Shown in pieces: positions 1-9,264 of a stretch of 41,013 bases of DNA. Source of the DNA: an uncultured Chromatium sp. (GTDB taxonomy: Bacteria; Pseudomonadota; Gammaproteobacteria; Chromatiales; Chromatiaceae); contig CAIUAY010000042.1 of assembly GCA_903897335.1 (NCBI GenBank), positions 1 through 41,013 on the forward strand, in the 5' to 3' direction. Every line of letters starts with the position of its first letter. Positions within the stretch are counted from its first letter, which is position 1. Under the pieces are notes generated by a model. That model was given only the letters and a program-made list of their open reading frames with translations. It made no database searches and was not told where the DNA came from. The position numbers and the translations under genes were made by a program.

Positions 1-72
1 ATCGCCACGATGAATCAGATGACCTATCTGGGGATGCCGATCTCGGTGCGGGTTGGGGTCGCTGTGTCCTGA
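1..72 (+). CDS. C-terminal end of an unidentified protein (partial)
   Basis: Frame 1 is open from the window edge to a TGA at 70-72 and encodes 23 residues ending GMPISVRVGVAVS. The gene starts outside the window. The fragment is too short to assign to a family. It lies 94 bases upstream of the MFS transporter on the same strand, so the two could be co-transcribed, but nothing seen proves that. The gap 73-166 holds only the transporter's ribosome binding site as far as I can see. It is not certain that this frame is coding, because no codon statistics can be drawn from so short a piece. Confidence 0.4.
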   Translation: MATMNQMTYLGMPISVRVGVAVS

Positions 73-166
73 GAAAATGGGGAAAGGGGAATCCTGCCCA
101 CTGCTTCTTTATGCACCAACGCCCTGTGACCACTGAAATGCACATCGACGCAACAGGACGGAAACC

Positions 167-1408
167 GTGCTGAAGGTCTTTCGGGAACGTAACTACAGTC
201 TGTTCTTCACCGGTCAGGGTCTGTCCCTGATCGGCTCCTGGATCCAGAACACGACCTTCAACTGGCTGCTGTACCAGCTCACTGATTCGGCGCTGGAACT
301 GGGTTATCTCAGTGCGCTCATGAATTTACCGATGCTGTTGCTGCTGCCACTGGCCGGGTCGCTGGTGGATCGCTTCGACCGCCAGCGTTTGCTACTCGTG
401 CTGCAATCGCTGTTTCTATTGCAGGCGCTGACGCTGGGCGTGATCACGCATTTTGAGCTGCTGACGCTACCGCTGGTGGTGACGATGGGCTGCATACAGA
501 GTCTGCTGACAGCCTTCGACAGCCCCGCGCGTCAGGCGATCGTGCCCCGGCTGGTGACGAACAAGGATGCACTGCCGTCGGCGATCTCGCTGAATTCGAT
601 GCTGTTTAACAGCACCCGCGCCATCGGGCCACCCATTGCCGGCTGGCTGATGGCGCAGATTGGCCCCGCGCCCTGTTTTCTGCTCAATGCAGTGAGCTAT
701 CTGTTCATGCTTGCAGCCTTGCTGCTGATCCGTTTAAGTCCACCTGCCGCGAAGTCCAGTCATGCCATGCGCCAGGGCGCGTTGGAGAATCTGCGTGTGA
801 TCTTCCGTACGCCGTCACTGCGCTATCCGATTCTTTCTTATCTGTCGGTGGCAATGGCAGCGATGTCGATTTATGTGCTGCTGCCGGTGTGGGCGCATCA
901 GGTGATGGGCACCGGTGCCCAAGGTTTGGGCTGGTTGATGGGTGGAATTGGTGCCGGAGCGATGGTCGGCGCACTGGTGGTGGGACTCCAGCGGACACCG
1001 GAGCGGCTCTGGCCAGTGTTCCGGCAGGCTGCGATCCTGCTGGGTCTGACGCTGATTCTGCTGGCGACGGCGACGAGCGCCTGGTTGGTGCTGCTGGTCA
1101 CGATGCTGCTGGGGATGTCCTATATCGCCCAAGGGGTCGCTGCCAATACGCTGCTGCAACTCAGTATTGATGATGACCATCGTGCAGGTGTCATGGCCTT
1201 CTATCTGCTGGCGGGGTTTGGTTCCATTCCGGTCGGCAATCTGCTTGGCGGCTGGCTGGGGCAATGGCTGGGGCTGCACGGCGCAGCGCTGGCGAGCGGC
1301 ATCGCGGTACTGGTCATCACCGCGTTATTCTGGCCGACCAGTAATCGGGTCATGTGTGCGGCGCGAATAGCCGCAGATCAGGGACAGAGATCGGGCGAGA
1401 ATCCCTGA
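167..1408 (+). CDS. MFS transporter, EntS/MFS_3-like exporter
   Basis: A 413-residue integral membrane protein with about twelve hydrophobic segments in two halves, the layout of major facilitator superfamily carriers. The N-terminus (RNYSLFFTGQGLSLIGSWIQ) and the loop after the second helix (SLVDRFDRQRLL, an MFS motif A variant) match the EntS-type or transmembrane secretion effector group, whose members mostly export siderophores or drugs by proton antiport. Substrate cannot be deduced. The start is a GTG at 167 with an AGGA about eight bases upstream. The 3' end overlaps the convergent patatin gene by 31 bases (1378-1408), so no terminator fits between them. No regulator gene is adjacent. 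Confidence 0.85.
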   Translation: MLKVFRERNYSLFFTGQGLSLIGSWIQNTTFNWLLYQLTDSALELGYLSALMNLPMLLLLPLAGSLVDRFDRQRLLLVLQSLFLLQALTLGVITHFELLTLPLVVTMGCIQSLLTAFDSPARQAIVPRLVTNKDALPSAISLNSMLFNSTRAIGPPIAGWLMAQIGPAPCFLLNAVSYLFMLAALLLIRLSPPAAKSSHAMRQGALENLRVIFRTPSLRYPILSYLSVAMAAMSIYVLLPVWAHQVMGTGAQGLGWLMGGIGAGAMVGALVVGLQRTPERLWPVFRQAAILLGLTLILLATATSAWLVLLVTMLLGMSYIAQGVAANTLLQLSIDDDHRAGVMAFYLLAGFGSIPVGNLLGGWLGQWLGLHGAALASGIAVLVITALFWPTSNRVMCAARIAADQGQRSGENP

Positions 1409-2268
1409 ATCGCCGCAAGGATCTCGCATTTTCGCCGTGCGATGGTTTCTCTGCCGGTGTCAATGATGCGGGGAATCTGATGCACGTCCCACATGTTGAT
1501 CGGATTGGCGAAGGGCACCTTGATGATGATGATTTCATGATGGTGCAGATTGATCGAGAGCGCCAGTTGAAAGCGCGTAATCGCGTTGCCCTGGATCGTA
1601 TAGTAATTGGACAGACAGGCGGTGTAGCTGTCGGCCTGATGATCAACCGGATCATGAAAAATCACCGCGATGATGACATCCATGTCGCGTTTCACGGCTT
1701 CCATCACCGGCAGCGATGAGGTGTAGTAGCCATCGCCGAGCCAGCGGCCGTTCACTTCAAGCGGTGGCAGCAGTGGAAAGACGGCGCTTGACGCATAGAC
1801 GGCATCGGTCAGCCTGCCCTGCTCGATGATCACGCCCTCGCCGCTCTGGATATCGGTTGCCTGAATCACGGTTTTTGGAAACAGGTCTTCAACCCGGCGC
1901 TCGCCGAACATCTCATGCAGCGCCTGTTTGAGCTTGCGCGGACGGATCAGGCCAGAGCGGGTATTGAAGCGTCCAAACGGCAGTTTGGCCATGCCAAGCA
2001 GCGCCCGCAAGTCCATTGACGAAAACAGACCGCGCCGCGCCACCCTGCCAATGAGTTCGATGATCTCTGCGGAGTCATAGCCGCAGCCGCGCAGTGCGCT
2101 CATGATGCTGCCGCCACTGCACCCAACCAGCAAATCGATTGAAATCTGTTCGTCATCCAAAAATTCAAATAGCGGAATCGCGGCCAGTGGTTTGATCCCG
2201 CCGCTGGACAGCACCACGGCGATTTTAGGACGGGTGCGTTCTGGAGTCTGGGTGTCCGATGCAAGCAT
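1378..2268 (-). CDS. Patatin-like phospholipase (RssA/NTE-type)
   Basis: A 296-residue serine acyl hydrolase of the patatin family. Seen in the sequence: an oxyanion-hole stretch SSGGIKP near residues 21-27, the nucleophile elbow GCSGG with Ser51, and the second dyad residue in GDGYY (Asp179) after a typical segment ASSAVFPLLPPLEVNGRW. Family members hydrolyse acyl esters of phospholipids or lysophospholipids; the substrate here is unknown. No signal peptide or membrane helix is visible, so it is probably cytoplasmic. I chose the ATG at 2268, preceded by AAGGA on the minus strand. An upstream in-frame start at 2364 would run into the preceding ATPase gene and adds non-conserved sequence. It follows that ATPase gene after 55 bases and is probably co-transcribed with it. 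Confidence 0.85.
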   Translation of the reverse strand: MLASDTQTPERTRPKIAVVLSSGGIKPLAAIPLFEFLDDEQISIDLLVGCSGGSIMSALRGCGYDSAEIIELIGRVARRGLFSSMDLRALLGMAKLPFGRFNTRSGLIRPRKLKQALHEMFGERRVEDLFPKTVIQATDIQSGEGVIIEQGRLTDAVYASSAVFPLLPPLEVNGRWLGDGYYTSSLPVMEAVKRDMDVIIAVIFHDPVDHQADSYTACLSNYYTIQGNAITRFQLALSINLHHHEIIIIKVPFANPINMWDVHQIPRIIDTGRETIARRKCEILAAIQGFSPDLCP

Positions 2269-2323
2269 GTTTGAATCCTTCGCGTGACTTGGCGCACGTT
2301 GAGTTCGTAGAGTTCGTATCGAC

Positions 2324-4240
2324 TCAGGTTCGTGGCGTTTCGCCGACCAGCCGGATAATTTCACGCAGCGGTCGTGGTCGTCCCAGACGCGGCAGATGAC
2401 GCAGCACTTCCTGCAAACTCGTCTGGCCTGCCGCCGCTTTAGCTAGACCGTCCTCCAGCAGCGTAATGAGACCCGAGGTTTCGACACTAATCCGGCGAAT
2501 TTCCGAGGAAGTACGCTTATTGAGAATAGCATCCTTGACCATTTCGTTGAGCACCAGCAGCTCAAACACCCCGACCCGTCCAGCATAGCCGGTGTAGTGG
2601 CAGTCACGGCAGCCACGTCCCTTGCGAAAACTGGAACCGGCCAGATCGTTCTGATGACAGCCCAAACGGTGCAGCTCATTAGCTGTCGGACGATAAGACT
2701 CGGCGCAGTTTTCGCAGACATGGCGCAGCAGGCGCTGTGCCAGCACTGAAACCACCGTTGATGAGATCAGGAAGGTCTCGATCTGCATGTTCATCAGACG
2801 CAGCAAGCCGCCGATACTGTCCTCAGTATGAAAGGTGGTGAGTACCTTGTGACCGGTCAAAGCCGCCTGAATCGCTGATTCGGCAGAGAACTGGTCGCGG
2901 ATCTCGCCCAGCACGATGATATCTGGATCCTGGCGCACCATATGCCGCAGCGTTTCCTCAAAGGTGAGATTGATCCGTGGATTCAAGTTGCATTGGGCGA
3001 TGCCGTCGATGACATACTCGACCGGATCTTCTGCGGTGGTGATACTGCGTTCCATATCATTGAGATAGTTGACGCAGCCATACAGAGTGGTGGTCTTGCC
3101 GGAACCGGTTGGTCCGGTGATCAGAATGACGCCGCTGGGTACGTCGAGTGCGTCATCCAGAAAACGCTCAAGCATGCTCGGCGCCATCCCGACTTCCTTG
3201 ATATCCAGCAGCTCAGCCTTGCGGCTGAGCAGGCGCAGCACGATCTTTTCACCAAAGATGGTCGAATAGAACGAGGCGCGAACGTCACTGCGACGCCCTG
3301 AACCTGGATCATCGAAGCGAAATCCACCACCCTGATGACGGCGCTTCTCGGCGATGTCAGCCTGACACAACACCTTGAGACGACTACTGATCAACGGTGC
3401 CAGGGCGCGATCCAGTTCTTTATGCAGCATGAGGATGCCATCGCGCCGCAGACGCACCCGCAACTGCTGGCGCATGGGTTCGATGTGGATATCACTGGCA
3501 CCCAATTCCAGTGCATCGATAATCAGACGATCCACCACGCCGGTAATATCGGCTTCATTGACCGCCGCCGGGCGCTGTCTGGCATGTTGGCGGCTATTCT
3601 CGTAGGTGGCGATCGCCTCCTCAATCGCCCGCCGGGTGCTGATCGCTGGTGCCACGCTGCCAAAGGCACCTTCCGCCGCCTGTCTGGCAAAGGCATCCAG
3701 CGGATTGCGAAACGCAACCAGCACGGTTTCGCCCTCCCTGCGGATGGGAACAGTCTGAAATCGACGGCACCAGTCAGGCGTGACCTGAAACAGCAGATCA
3801 CGGTCGATGTCGGTAAAACTTGGTTCTTCATGCGGAAACCCCAGTTGATCGGCGAGGACTTCGATCAACTGATGTTCCTGGATCAGGCGTTTCCCCAGCA
3901 GGATTTCACCGAGTCGCTGACCCTGGAACTCCGGTTCCTGCTGCGCCGCAAGCGCAATCTGGAGTTCGCGTGGTTTGAGATAACCCAATTCAACCAGCAG
4001 GTTGCCGAGCGGGATGCGCTGACGATGCTCACGTAGCGCGGCACGTAACTGATGGGCATCAAGATAGCCCAGCTCCTGCAACACTCTGGTCAGCGAATAG
4101 TCATCACGGAGCTTGCTGTGGATGCGACGGGCGTGAAGCAGCTGCTTGTGGGTGATGGTTCCGCGTTCTTCCAGGATGGCGGCGATTTGGTTGGCGGCCT
4201 CCTGTGACTCAGGATCCTGCGCTGCCGCGTCATGATTCAT
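2324..4240 (-). CDS. GspE/PilB-family secretion or pilus assembly ATPase with repeated MshEN-like N-terminus
   Basis: A 638-residue hexameric ATPase of the type II secretion/type IV pilus extension family. It has Walker A GPTGSGKT (376-383), the Asp box TAEDPVEY (402-409), Walker B LGEIRD with Glu446, a His box TGHKVLTTFHTED, and a four-cysteine zinc site (C509, C512, C544, C547). The N-terminus has four imperfect copies of the pattern LGxxLxxxGxxxxxxLxxAL near residues 18-41, 49-72, 77-100 and 109-132. The last two fit the MshEN c-di-GMP-binding pattern best. No pilin, GspF/PilC or secretin gene is nearby, so this looks like an orphan ATPase; whether it drives a pilus or a secretion system is open. 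ATG start at 4240 with a weak ribosome site. Confidence 0.85.
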   Translation of the reverse strand: MNHDAAAQDPESQEAANQIAAILEERGTITHKQLLHARRIHSKLRDDYSLTRVLQELGYLDAHQLRAALREHRQRIPLGNLLVELGYLKPRELQIALAAQQEPEFQGQRLGEILLGKRLIQEHQLIEVLADQLGFPHEEPSFTDIDRDLLFQVTPDWCRRFQTVPIRREGETVLVAFRNPLDAFARQAAEGAFGSVAPAISTRRAIEEAIATYENSRQHARQRPAAVNEADITGVVDRLIIDALELGASDIHIEPMRQQLRVRLRRDGILMLHKELDRALAPLISSRLKVLCQADIAEKRRHQGGGFRFDDPGSGRRSDVRASFYSTIFGEKIVLRLLSRKAELLDIKEVGMAPSMLERFLDDALDVPSGVILITGPTGSGKTTTLYGCVNYLNDMERSITTAEDPVEYVIDGIAQCNLNPRINLTFEETLRHMVRQDPDIIVLGEIRDQFSAESAIQAALTGHKVLTTFHTEDSIGGLLRLMNMQIETFLISSTVVSVLAQRLLRHVCENCAESYRPTANELHRLGCHQNDLAGSSFRKGRGCRDCHYTGYAGRVGVFELLVLNEMVKDAILNKRTSSEIRRISVETSGLITLLEDGLAKAAAGQTSLQEVLRHLPRLGRPRPLREIIRLVGETPRT

Positions 4241-4312
4241 AGATGGTCTGTAACAGCCTTAAATGTCATGCAGTGCAATAAGCGGACAAAAGTCACATCC
4301 TGATGGATGCGG

Positions 4313-4385
4313 TTAGCCCCCTCTTCCGCGATCGAAAAAAGGGGCTAAATTTTTTATCTCTGAACGATTTTTCCCTGAAATCGTT
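4313..4385. other. Two inverted repeats between the haem lipoprotein and ATPase genes
   Basis: The 211-base gap 4241-4451 contains an 8-bp perfect inverted repeat (4313-4320 with 4341-4348, TTAGCCCC/GGGGCTAA, 20-base loop) followed on the plus strand by a T run (4350-4355), and a second 8-bp stem AACGATTT/AAATCGTT (4363-4370 with 4378-4385, 7-base loop). Transcription here should be minus-strand, where neither stem is followed by a U tract. The first therefore looks like a plus-strand terminator with no gene to end. Function unknown; they could mark mRNA processing or a small antisense transcript. Confidence 0.35.
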
Positions 4386-4451
4386 GGTGACTAAACAGAC
4401 GACGGCAAATGTCTGGTCCTCCGCCGGGTCACGCTGGCGGAAAGCGGTCTC

Positions 4452-4829
4452 TCAGTTGTTTTTGGCACCCTGCTCGATCCAGCGTTCGATGGTGCTGATT
4501 TCCTTGGTGCTGATGGGCGCCTTGCCATGCGGCATCTGGATCGATTTATCGACCTCGCCCGCGACCAGGCGATACAAGCTGCTGGAAAGTGGATCGCCGG
4601 CAACGATGACCGGGCCGAATTTCGTGCCTTTCATCAGCGAATCATATGACTCCACCAAAAAGCCGCTGGCGACGTTACCTTTTCCGCCTTTCAGATGACA
4701 TTCGACGCAATGTTTATTGATAATCGGCTTAATGTCTTTTTCATAGCTCACCGTCGCGTACTTGCCGCAACCGGTCAGAAGCAGGATGACTGGCAGACCC
4801 AGCATGGCGGATTTCATGATTCGTTTCAT
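4452..4829 (-). CDS. Monohaem c-type cytochrome lipoprotein (PSCyt1-like domain)
   Basis: A 125-residue exported haem protein. The N-terminus MKRIMKSAMLGLPVILLLTG followed by Cys21 is a lipoprotein signal with lipobox LTGC, so the mature protein should be lipid-anchored at the periplasmic face of a membrane. A single haem c site CVECH (41-45) and a candidate distal ligand in QMPHG (Met99) lie in a fold pattern (VAGDPLSSSLYRLV, MPHGKAPIS) like the planctomycete-type cytochrome c domain, which occurs widely as an electron carrier. The partner is unknown. The ATG at 4829 has GGAG nine bases upstream; the frame stays open to 4874 but without a signal-like start. The 273-base gap up to rnhB (4830-5102) is AT-rich around 5005-5035 and must hold its promoter, though I see no convincing -35/-10 pair. 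Confidence 0.8.
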   Translation of the reverse strand: MKRIMKSAMLGLPVILLLTGCGKYATVSYEKDIKPIINKHCVECHLKGGKGNVASGFLVESYDSLMKGTKFGPVIVAGDPLSSSLYRLVAGEVDKSIQMPHGKAPISTKEISTIERWIEQGAKNN

Positions 4830-5102
4830 CGCAATTTCTCCTTCGCTAACAACAGACAACTCACTGCGCAACACCCTGATTCAAGCATGACATTCGCCAA
4901 TACCGTTTACGGAGCCTGCAACAGTCTCTTGGATACCGATCATTGAGCAATTTGCAACAGAATCTGCCGGTGTCATCAGACATGAACGACCGACAAAAAT
5001 AGTCAATTAAATCACTTGGGATCGATGATTAGCGAATGCTACGCTTGAGCCATGCGGTCAGCAAGACGCTTAACGGACGTGCTCATGGTGCGCCATGCAA
5101 CC

Positions 5103-5699
5103 TCATCTTGAACGCTCTCGGTTTGGATCAATCGCCAATTGCGCTTCGATGAGATTTCGCACTGGTCTGAAACTGCGGCGATGCGCTGAACAGACGCCAA
5201 GCGCGTGCATGGCGGCGAGATGGTCGCGGGTTGGATAGCCTTTGTGTTTCGCAAAACCATAGCCTGGGAAGCTGAGATCCAGTTCTTCCATGACGCGGTC
5301 ACGCGCAACCTTGGCAAGAATCGATGCGGCGCCAATCGCTGTCACGAGACTGTCGCCACCGACGATAGCCTGCGCATCAAGCCCAAAATCAGGACATTGG
5401 TTGCCATCGACAAGCACCAGCCTGGGTGTGACTGACAGGGCGGCAACCGCCCGTTGCATGGCCAGCAGCGAGGCTTGCAGGATATTGAGCCGGTCGATCT
5501 CCTCAACCGTTGCCCAAGCCACCGCCCAGCTCAGAGCCTGTTCACGGATCTGTTGATCCAGGACGCGGCGACGTCCTGGACTGAGCTGTTTGGAATCGGC
5601 AATCCCGGCAATTGGACGGCGTGGATCAAGTATCACCGCCGCCGCGCTGACCGACCCTGCAAGCGGGCCACGTCCGGCTTCATCGACTCCAGCGATCAT
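5103..5699 (-). CDS. rnhB: Ribonuclease HII
   Basis: A 198-residue protein, the same length as the E. coli enzyme. It cleaves the RNA strand of RNA-DNA hybrids and removes single ribonucleotides from DNA. The N-terminal motif [12 protein letters not shown] carries the first acidic active-site pair; [15 protein letters not shown] and the [12 protein letters not shown] segment are the other family blocks. The ATG overlaps the lpxB stop in an ATGA junction, so translation is probably coupled. It ends the envelope cluster: in E. coli and Pseudomonas dnaE and accA follow, but here the next gene is a haem lipoprotein after a 273-base gap. Confidence 0.96.
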   Translation of the reverse strand: MIAGVDEAGRGPLAGSVSAAAVILDPRRPIAGIADSKQLSPGRRRVLDQQIREQALSWAVAWATVEEIDRLNILQASLLAMQRAVAALSVTPRLVLVDGNQCPDFGLDAQAIVGGDSLVTAIGAASILAKVARDRVMEELDLSFPGYGFAKHKGYPTRDHLAAMHALGVCSAHRRSFRPVRNLIEAQLAIDPNRERSR

Positions 5700-6844
5700 G
5701 ACGTTGCAGCGCCGATGAGCGTCAACACGGCATGGGCGGCCTCGCGAGCCGCATTGCGACGTAGTTCATGATGGATGCGCAGATAGACGGCATGGATTTT
5801 GGCAGCCTGCTGGCGGTCATCGAGCAGTTGCAGCAGCGCAGGCGCCAGCAACTCGGCGCGGCAGCGATCCTGAATGAACTCAGGTGCCAATGCCTCTCCG
5901 GCCAGCAGGTTGGCCATGGCAATGAATGGCACCTTAACCAGTCGCAGTTGCTTGACCAGATGATAGGAAATCGGATGGACGCGATAGGCCACCACCATGG
6001 GTCGCTTCAGGAGCAGCGTTTCCAGGGTTGCGGTGCCGGATGCAGTGAGGACGACATCAGCGGCAGCGATGGCGTCACGACTGCGTCCATCGACCAGCGT
6101 GATCGGCAGGTCTGGAGCCAGGCGTGCCAGTTCAGCGATGAAGAACCTGCGTAATGTCTGGTTGACCAGTGGCACCACAAAATACAGGTCAGGGCGGACA
6201 CTCAGACACTGGCAGGCGGTTTCAATGAAGGGTGCCGCCAGACGCCGCATCTCGCCGACCCGGCTGCCGGGCAGGATGGCGATCACCGGTTGGTCAGATG
6301 GCAATTCCAACGCGGCACGAGCGGTTTTTTGATCGACCTCCAGCGGGATTTCGTCGGCGAGTGGATGACCGACATAGGTTGCCGGAACCCCGTGCGCTCT
6401 AAGAAAGGACTCTTCAAAAGGAAAGACGCTGAGCATCAGATCGACGGCGCGTCGGATTCCTTTGACGCGACCGGGACGCCAGGCCCAGACCGTTGGGCTC
6501 ACCAGATGCACGGTCTTGATCCCGGACTCGCGCAGGCGTCGCTCCAGACCCAGGTTGAAGTCTGGCGCATCGACGCCGATGAAGACATTCGGGCGGTGCG
6601 CCAGAAAATAGCGAGCCAGGTCGTTGCGCAATCCCAGCAGTTCACGCAGATGCCCAAGCACCTCTGTCAGTCCCATAACCGACAGCCGTTCCATCTCAAA
6701 CAGCGTTTCACAGCCTGCATCCTGCATGTGCGATCCGGCCACCCCGACAAAACGGGCAGATGGAACCCGTTGACGTAGTTCACGCACGAGTGCCGCGCCG
6801 AGCAGATCGCCAGACGCTTCATTAGCGACAATTCCGATCAGCAC
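5696..6844 (-). CDS. lpxB: Lipid-A-disaccharide synthase
   Basis: A 382-residue GT19 glycosyltransferase, identical in length to E. coli LpxB. It joins UDP-2,3-diacylglucosamine with 2,3-diacylglucosamine-1-phosphate to give the lipid A disaccharide at the inner face of the inner membrane. The start region [19 protein letters not shown], the segment [17 protein letters not shown], the block [16 protein letters not shown] and the C-terminal [20 protein letters not shown] are characteristic. The start is GTG at 6844 with an AGGA seven bases upstream. It follows lpxA after 57 bases and overlaps rnhB by four. No anomalies seen. Confidence 0.97.
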   Translation of the reverse strand: MLIGIVANEASGDLLGAALVRELRQRVPSARFVGVAGSHMQDAGCETLFEMERLSVMGLTEVLGHLRELLGLRNDLARYFLAHRPNVFIGVDAPDFNLGLERRLRESGIKTVHLVSPTVWAWRPGRVKGIRRAVDLMLSVFPFEESFLRAHGVPATYVGHPLADEIPLEVDQKTARAALELPSDQPVIAILPGSRVGEMRRLAAPFIETACQCLSVRPDLYFVVPLVNQTLRRFFIAELARLAPDLPITLVDGRSRDAIAAADVVLTASGTATLETLLLKRPMVVAYRVHPISYHLVKQLRLVKVPFIAMANLLAGEALAPEFIQDRCRAELLAPALLQLLDDRQQAAKIHAVYLRIHHELRRNAAREAAHAVLTLIGAATS

Positions 6845-6901
6845 GATAAATCCTGTGTGACGCCGATCTAAAGTCGGCTGCGGTTGAATCGACGACAGCC
6901 A

Positions 6902-7696
6902 TCAGCGCACGAGACTGCGATTGGTGTCAGCAATGAAATCTGCAAAGACGGCAAGGATTGGCGTGACTTCAGCCATCTCCCGAATCCGTGCCAGTGCGTC
7001 ATCGCGCTTGAGATTGGCCATGTACAGAGTGCGATAGGCACGTTTGATCGCCTGGATGCTGTCCGCAGAAAAGCCACGTCGGTGCAATCCCTCGAAATTG
7101 ATGCCACGCGGTTCAGCCGGGTGGCCATCTACCATCACATAGGGTGGAACGTTTTTATTCAGCACCGAGCCCATAGCGCAAAAGCTATGGGTTCCGATCC
7201 GGCAAAACTGATGGACGATGGTAAAACCGCCGAGGATTGCCCAGTCCTGAATCTCGACATGTCCACCCAGAGATGCGGCATTGGCCATAATCACCTGATC
7301 ACCGATGCGGCAGTCATGCGCCACATGGGTATAGGCCATAAAGAGATTATCGTTACCGATGCGCGTGACGCCCTGATCCTGGATAGTGCCACGATGAAGA
7401 GTCGCAAATTCGCGGATCTGGTTACGATCGCCCATCTCCAGAGACGTGAGTTCACCAGCGTATTTTTTATCCTGCGGATCTTCCCCGACCGAGGCAAATT
7501 GAAAGATCCGGTTATCGCAGCCAATCCGCATCGGCCCACGCAGCACGGCATGAGGCCCGATGCGGGTTCTAGCGCCAATCTGAACCCGCGAACCGATCAC
7601 TGCAAACGGGCCAACCTCGACATCGGCATCCAGTTCGGCCCCTGGATCGATCACCGCCGTGGGGTGTATCAACCCGTGTAATCCCGTGCGGTACAC
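6902..7696 (-). CDS. lpxA: UDP-N-acetylglucosamine O-acyltransferase
   Basis: A left-handed beta-helix acyltransferase that moves a 3-hydroxyacyl group from ACP to UDP-GlcNAc, the first step of lipid A synthesis. The hexapeptide repeats run from about residue 10 to 190 ([19 protein letters not shown] and following), and the catalytic His lies in [11 protein letters not shown]. The start is uncertain. The GTG at 7696 (264 residues) has GGAG at good spacing but overlaps fabZ by 28 bases. A TTG at 7672 gives an N-terminus closer to the family norm ([10 protein letters not shown]) and overlaps the fabZ stop as TTGA. The enzyme's function does not depend on this choice. Confidence 0.96.
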   Translation of the reverse strand: MYRTGLHGLIHPTAVIDPGAELDADVEVGPFAVIGSRVQIGARTRIGPHAVLRGPMRIGCDNRIFQFASVGEDPQDKKYAGELTSLEMGDRNQIREFATLHRGTIQDQGVTRIGNDNLFMAYTHVAHDCRIGDQVIMANAASLGGHVEIQDWAILGGFTIVHQFCRIGTHSFCAMGSVLNKNVPPYVMVDGHPAEPRGINFEGLHRRGFSADSIQAIKRAYRTLYMANLKRDDALARIREMAEVTPILAVFADFIADTNRSLVR

Positions 7697-8178
7697 ATGA
7701 TCTCCGCGGTGGCGACGATGCGCTCGTCAACGCGTGCTTCGCCATCAAATTTCCAGATCCCCTGGCGCACGTTGGTGAGTTTCACTTCCATGACAAGCTG
7801 ATCCCCTGGTTCAACTGGACGCTTGAAGCGCGCCTTGTCGATCCCGACAAAATAATAGAGTTTATTGCCAACCTCATCGGGACGCGACGCCATGGCGAGC
7901 AGACCGGTCGCCTGCGCCATCGCTTCAACGATCAGTACGCCTGGCATGACCGGGCGCATCGGGAAATGACCTGTAAAGAATGGTTCGTTATAGGAAACAT
8001 TCTTGATGGCGATCAGGTAATCGTTGATCCTGAAATCGACGACTTTATCGACCAGCAAGAAAGGATAACGGTGCGGCAGGAGACTCAGCACTTTGTGGAT
8101 GTCCATTGTGCTCGCGACGTTCTCCGGGCAGTCAGGCACTTGATCCGGGTCTATCGGCACAGAATGCGCTCCATCCAT
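7669..8178 (-). CDS. fabZ: 3-hydroxyacyl-[acyl-carrier-protein] dehydratase FabZ
   Basis: A hot-dog fold dehydratase that removes water from 3-hydroxyacyl-ACP in fatty acid elongation. It competes with LpxA and LpxD for the same 3-hydroxyacyl-ACP pool, which may explain its place among them. The catalytic His is in [11 protein letters not shown] and the Glu in VEAMAQATG; the start block [19 protein letters not shown] is typical. The 8178 ATG makes a TGATG junction with the lpxD stop and gives 169 residues. The family core begins at an internal ATG at 8106 (145 residues, MDIHKVL), which has a poorer ribosome site. The 24 extra residues look non-conserved, so either start is possible. Confidence 0.95.
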   Translation of the reverse strand: MDGAHSVPIDPDQVPDCPENVASTMDIHKVLSLLPHRYPFLLVDKVVDFRINDYLIAIKNVSYNEPFFTGHFPMRPVMPGVLIVEAMAQATGLLAMASRPDEVGNKLYYFVGIDKARFKRPVEPGDQLVMEVKLTNVRQGIWKFDGEARVDERIVATAEIMCTARDYTG

Positions 8179-9224
8179 CAGGAATTCCCCCGCTCTGTTG
8201 TTTCGTTCATCATTTCAATGACTGATTCAAGATGTTTTAGACGGCGCGTTAGTTCGTCAAGATGTTTGAAGCGCGCCACGTTGCGTCGCCATTCCGTGTT
8301 CGGCATGGCCGGGATTCCACTACTGTATGAACCTGGATCGGGAAACGAGCGGGTCACCATGGCCATGCCCGTAAAATGCACGTTATCACCAATCTCAAGA
8401 TGACCCGCGACGCCAACCGCGCCGGCGATAGTGCAATTGCGACCGATCCGGGTTGAACCGGAGATGCCAGTGTTTGCGGCCATTGCCGTATTCTCGCCGA
8501 TTTCGACGTTATGTCCGATCTGGATATGATTATCCAGCTTGACGCCGTTGCCGATGACCGTGTCGCCAATGGCACCGCGATCAACCGTGGTGTTTGCGCC
8601 GATCTCCACATCGTCACCGAGGATGGCGCACCCGATCTGCGGGATGCGCACCCAGCAGTTGCCATCGCGGGCAAAACCGAATCCTTCCCGACCAATGACG
8701 GCACCCGGATGCAACAGGGCGCGTTGACCGATTTTGGTTCCGGCGCAAAGCGTTACCCGGGCAACCAAACGGCTCTCTGCGCCGACTTGCACCCCTTCGC
8801 CAAGCAGACAGCCAGCCCCGACATACACTTGGAAACCGATCTGGACACCGGCCTCCAGAACACTGAATGGACCAATCCAGGCCGTGGGGTCAACCTGTGC
8901 GCTGGCATCAATCACGGCAGTTGGATGGATGCCAGCTACCACCGGCGGATCAGGATGCAGAATCCGCGCCGCTCTGGCAAACGTCAGATACGGATTGTCG
9001 CTGAGCAGTACCGGTACCGGTGACAGGCTGACGTCAGCCTCCCCAAGAATGACGCCGCCGGCTGCCGTTCGGGCAAGAGCGTGACGATATTTTGAGTGAC
9101 CAACAAAGGCGAGACTATTCGCATCCGCATCAGTTAACGAAGCGATGCGAGTCACTTTGACATCCCCGTCTCCGAGCAACGTCACACCCAGTCGAGTCGC
9201 AAGTTCTTTGAGACAGATCTCCAA
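8178..9224 (-). CDS. lpxD: UDP-3-O-(3-hydroxyacyl)glucosamine N-acyltransferase
   Basis: A 348-residue trimeric acyltransferase (E. coli 341) adding the second 3-hydroxyacyl chain in lipid A synthesis. The N-terminal uridine-binding domain spans about residues 1-95; hexapeptide repeats with many IG steps follow to about 310; a C-terminal helix ([20 protein letters not shown]) ends the protein. The catalytic His is in [15 protein letters not shown]. The start is a TTG at 9224 preceded by GGAGAAG about eleven bases upstream; no better ATG or GTG lies near. Its stop forms a TGATG junction with fabZ. Confidence 0.96.
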   Translation of the reverse strand: MEICLKELATRLGVTLLGDGDVKVTRIASLTDADANSLAFVGHSKYRHALARTAAGGVILGEADVSLSPVPVLLSDNPYLTFARAARILHPDPPVVAGIHPTAVIDASAQVDPTAWIGPFSVLEAGVQIGFQVYVGAGCLLGEGVQVGAESRLVARVTLCAGTKIGQRALLHPGAVIGREGFGFARDGNCWVRIPQIGCAILGDDVEIGANTTVDRGAIGDTVIGNGVKLDNHIQIGHNVEIGENTAMAANTGISGSTRIGRNCTIAGAVGVAGHLEIGDNVHFTGMAMVTRSFPDPGSYSSGIPAMPNTEWRRNVARFKHLDELTRRLKHLESVIEMMNETTERGNS

Positions 9225-9264
9225 AGCGTTTACTTCTCCAGGCGATCAACTCTTCAGACGTCAA

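Noticed and set aside
3335-4036. A 233-residue open frame on the plus strand inside the ATPase gene
   Set aside because: Antisense to a well-supported ATPase; no recognisable protein pattern or ribosome site.
4303-4698. A plus-strand frame covering the gap and the haem lipoprotein end
   Set aside because: Overlaps the cytochrome gene antisense and has no family similarity. The underlying inverted repeats are reported instead.
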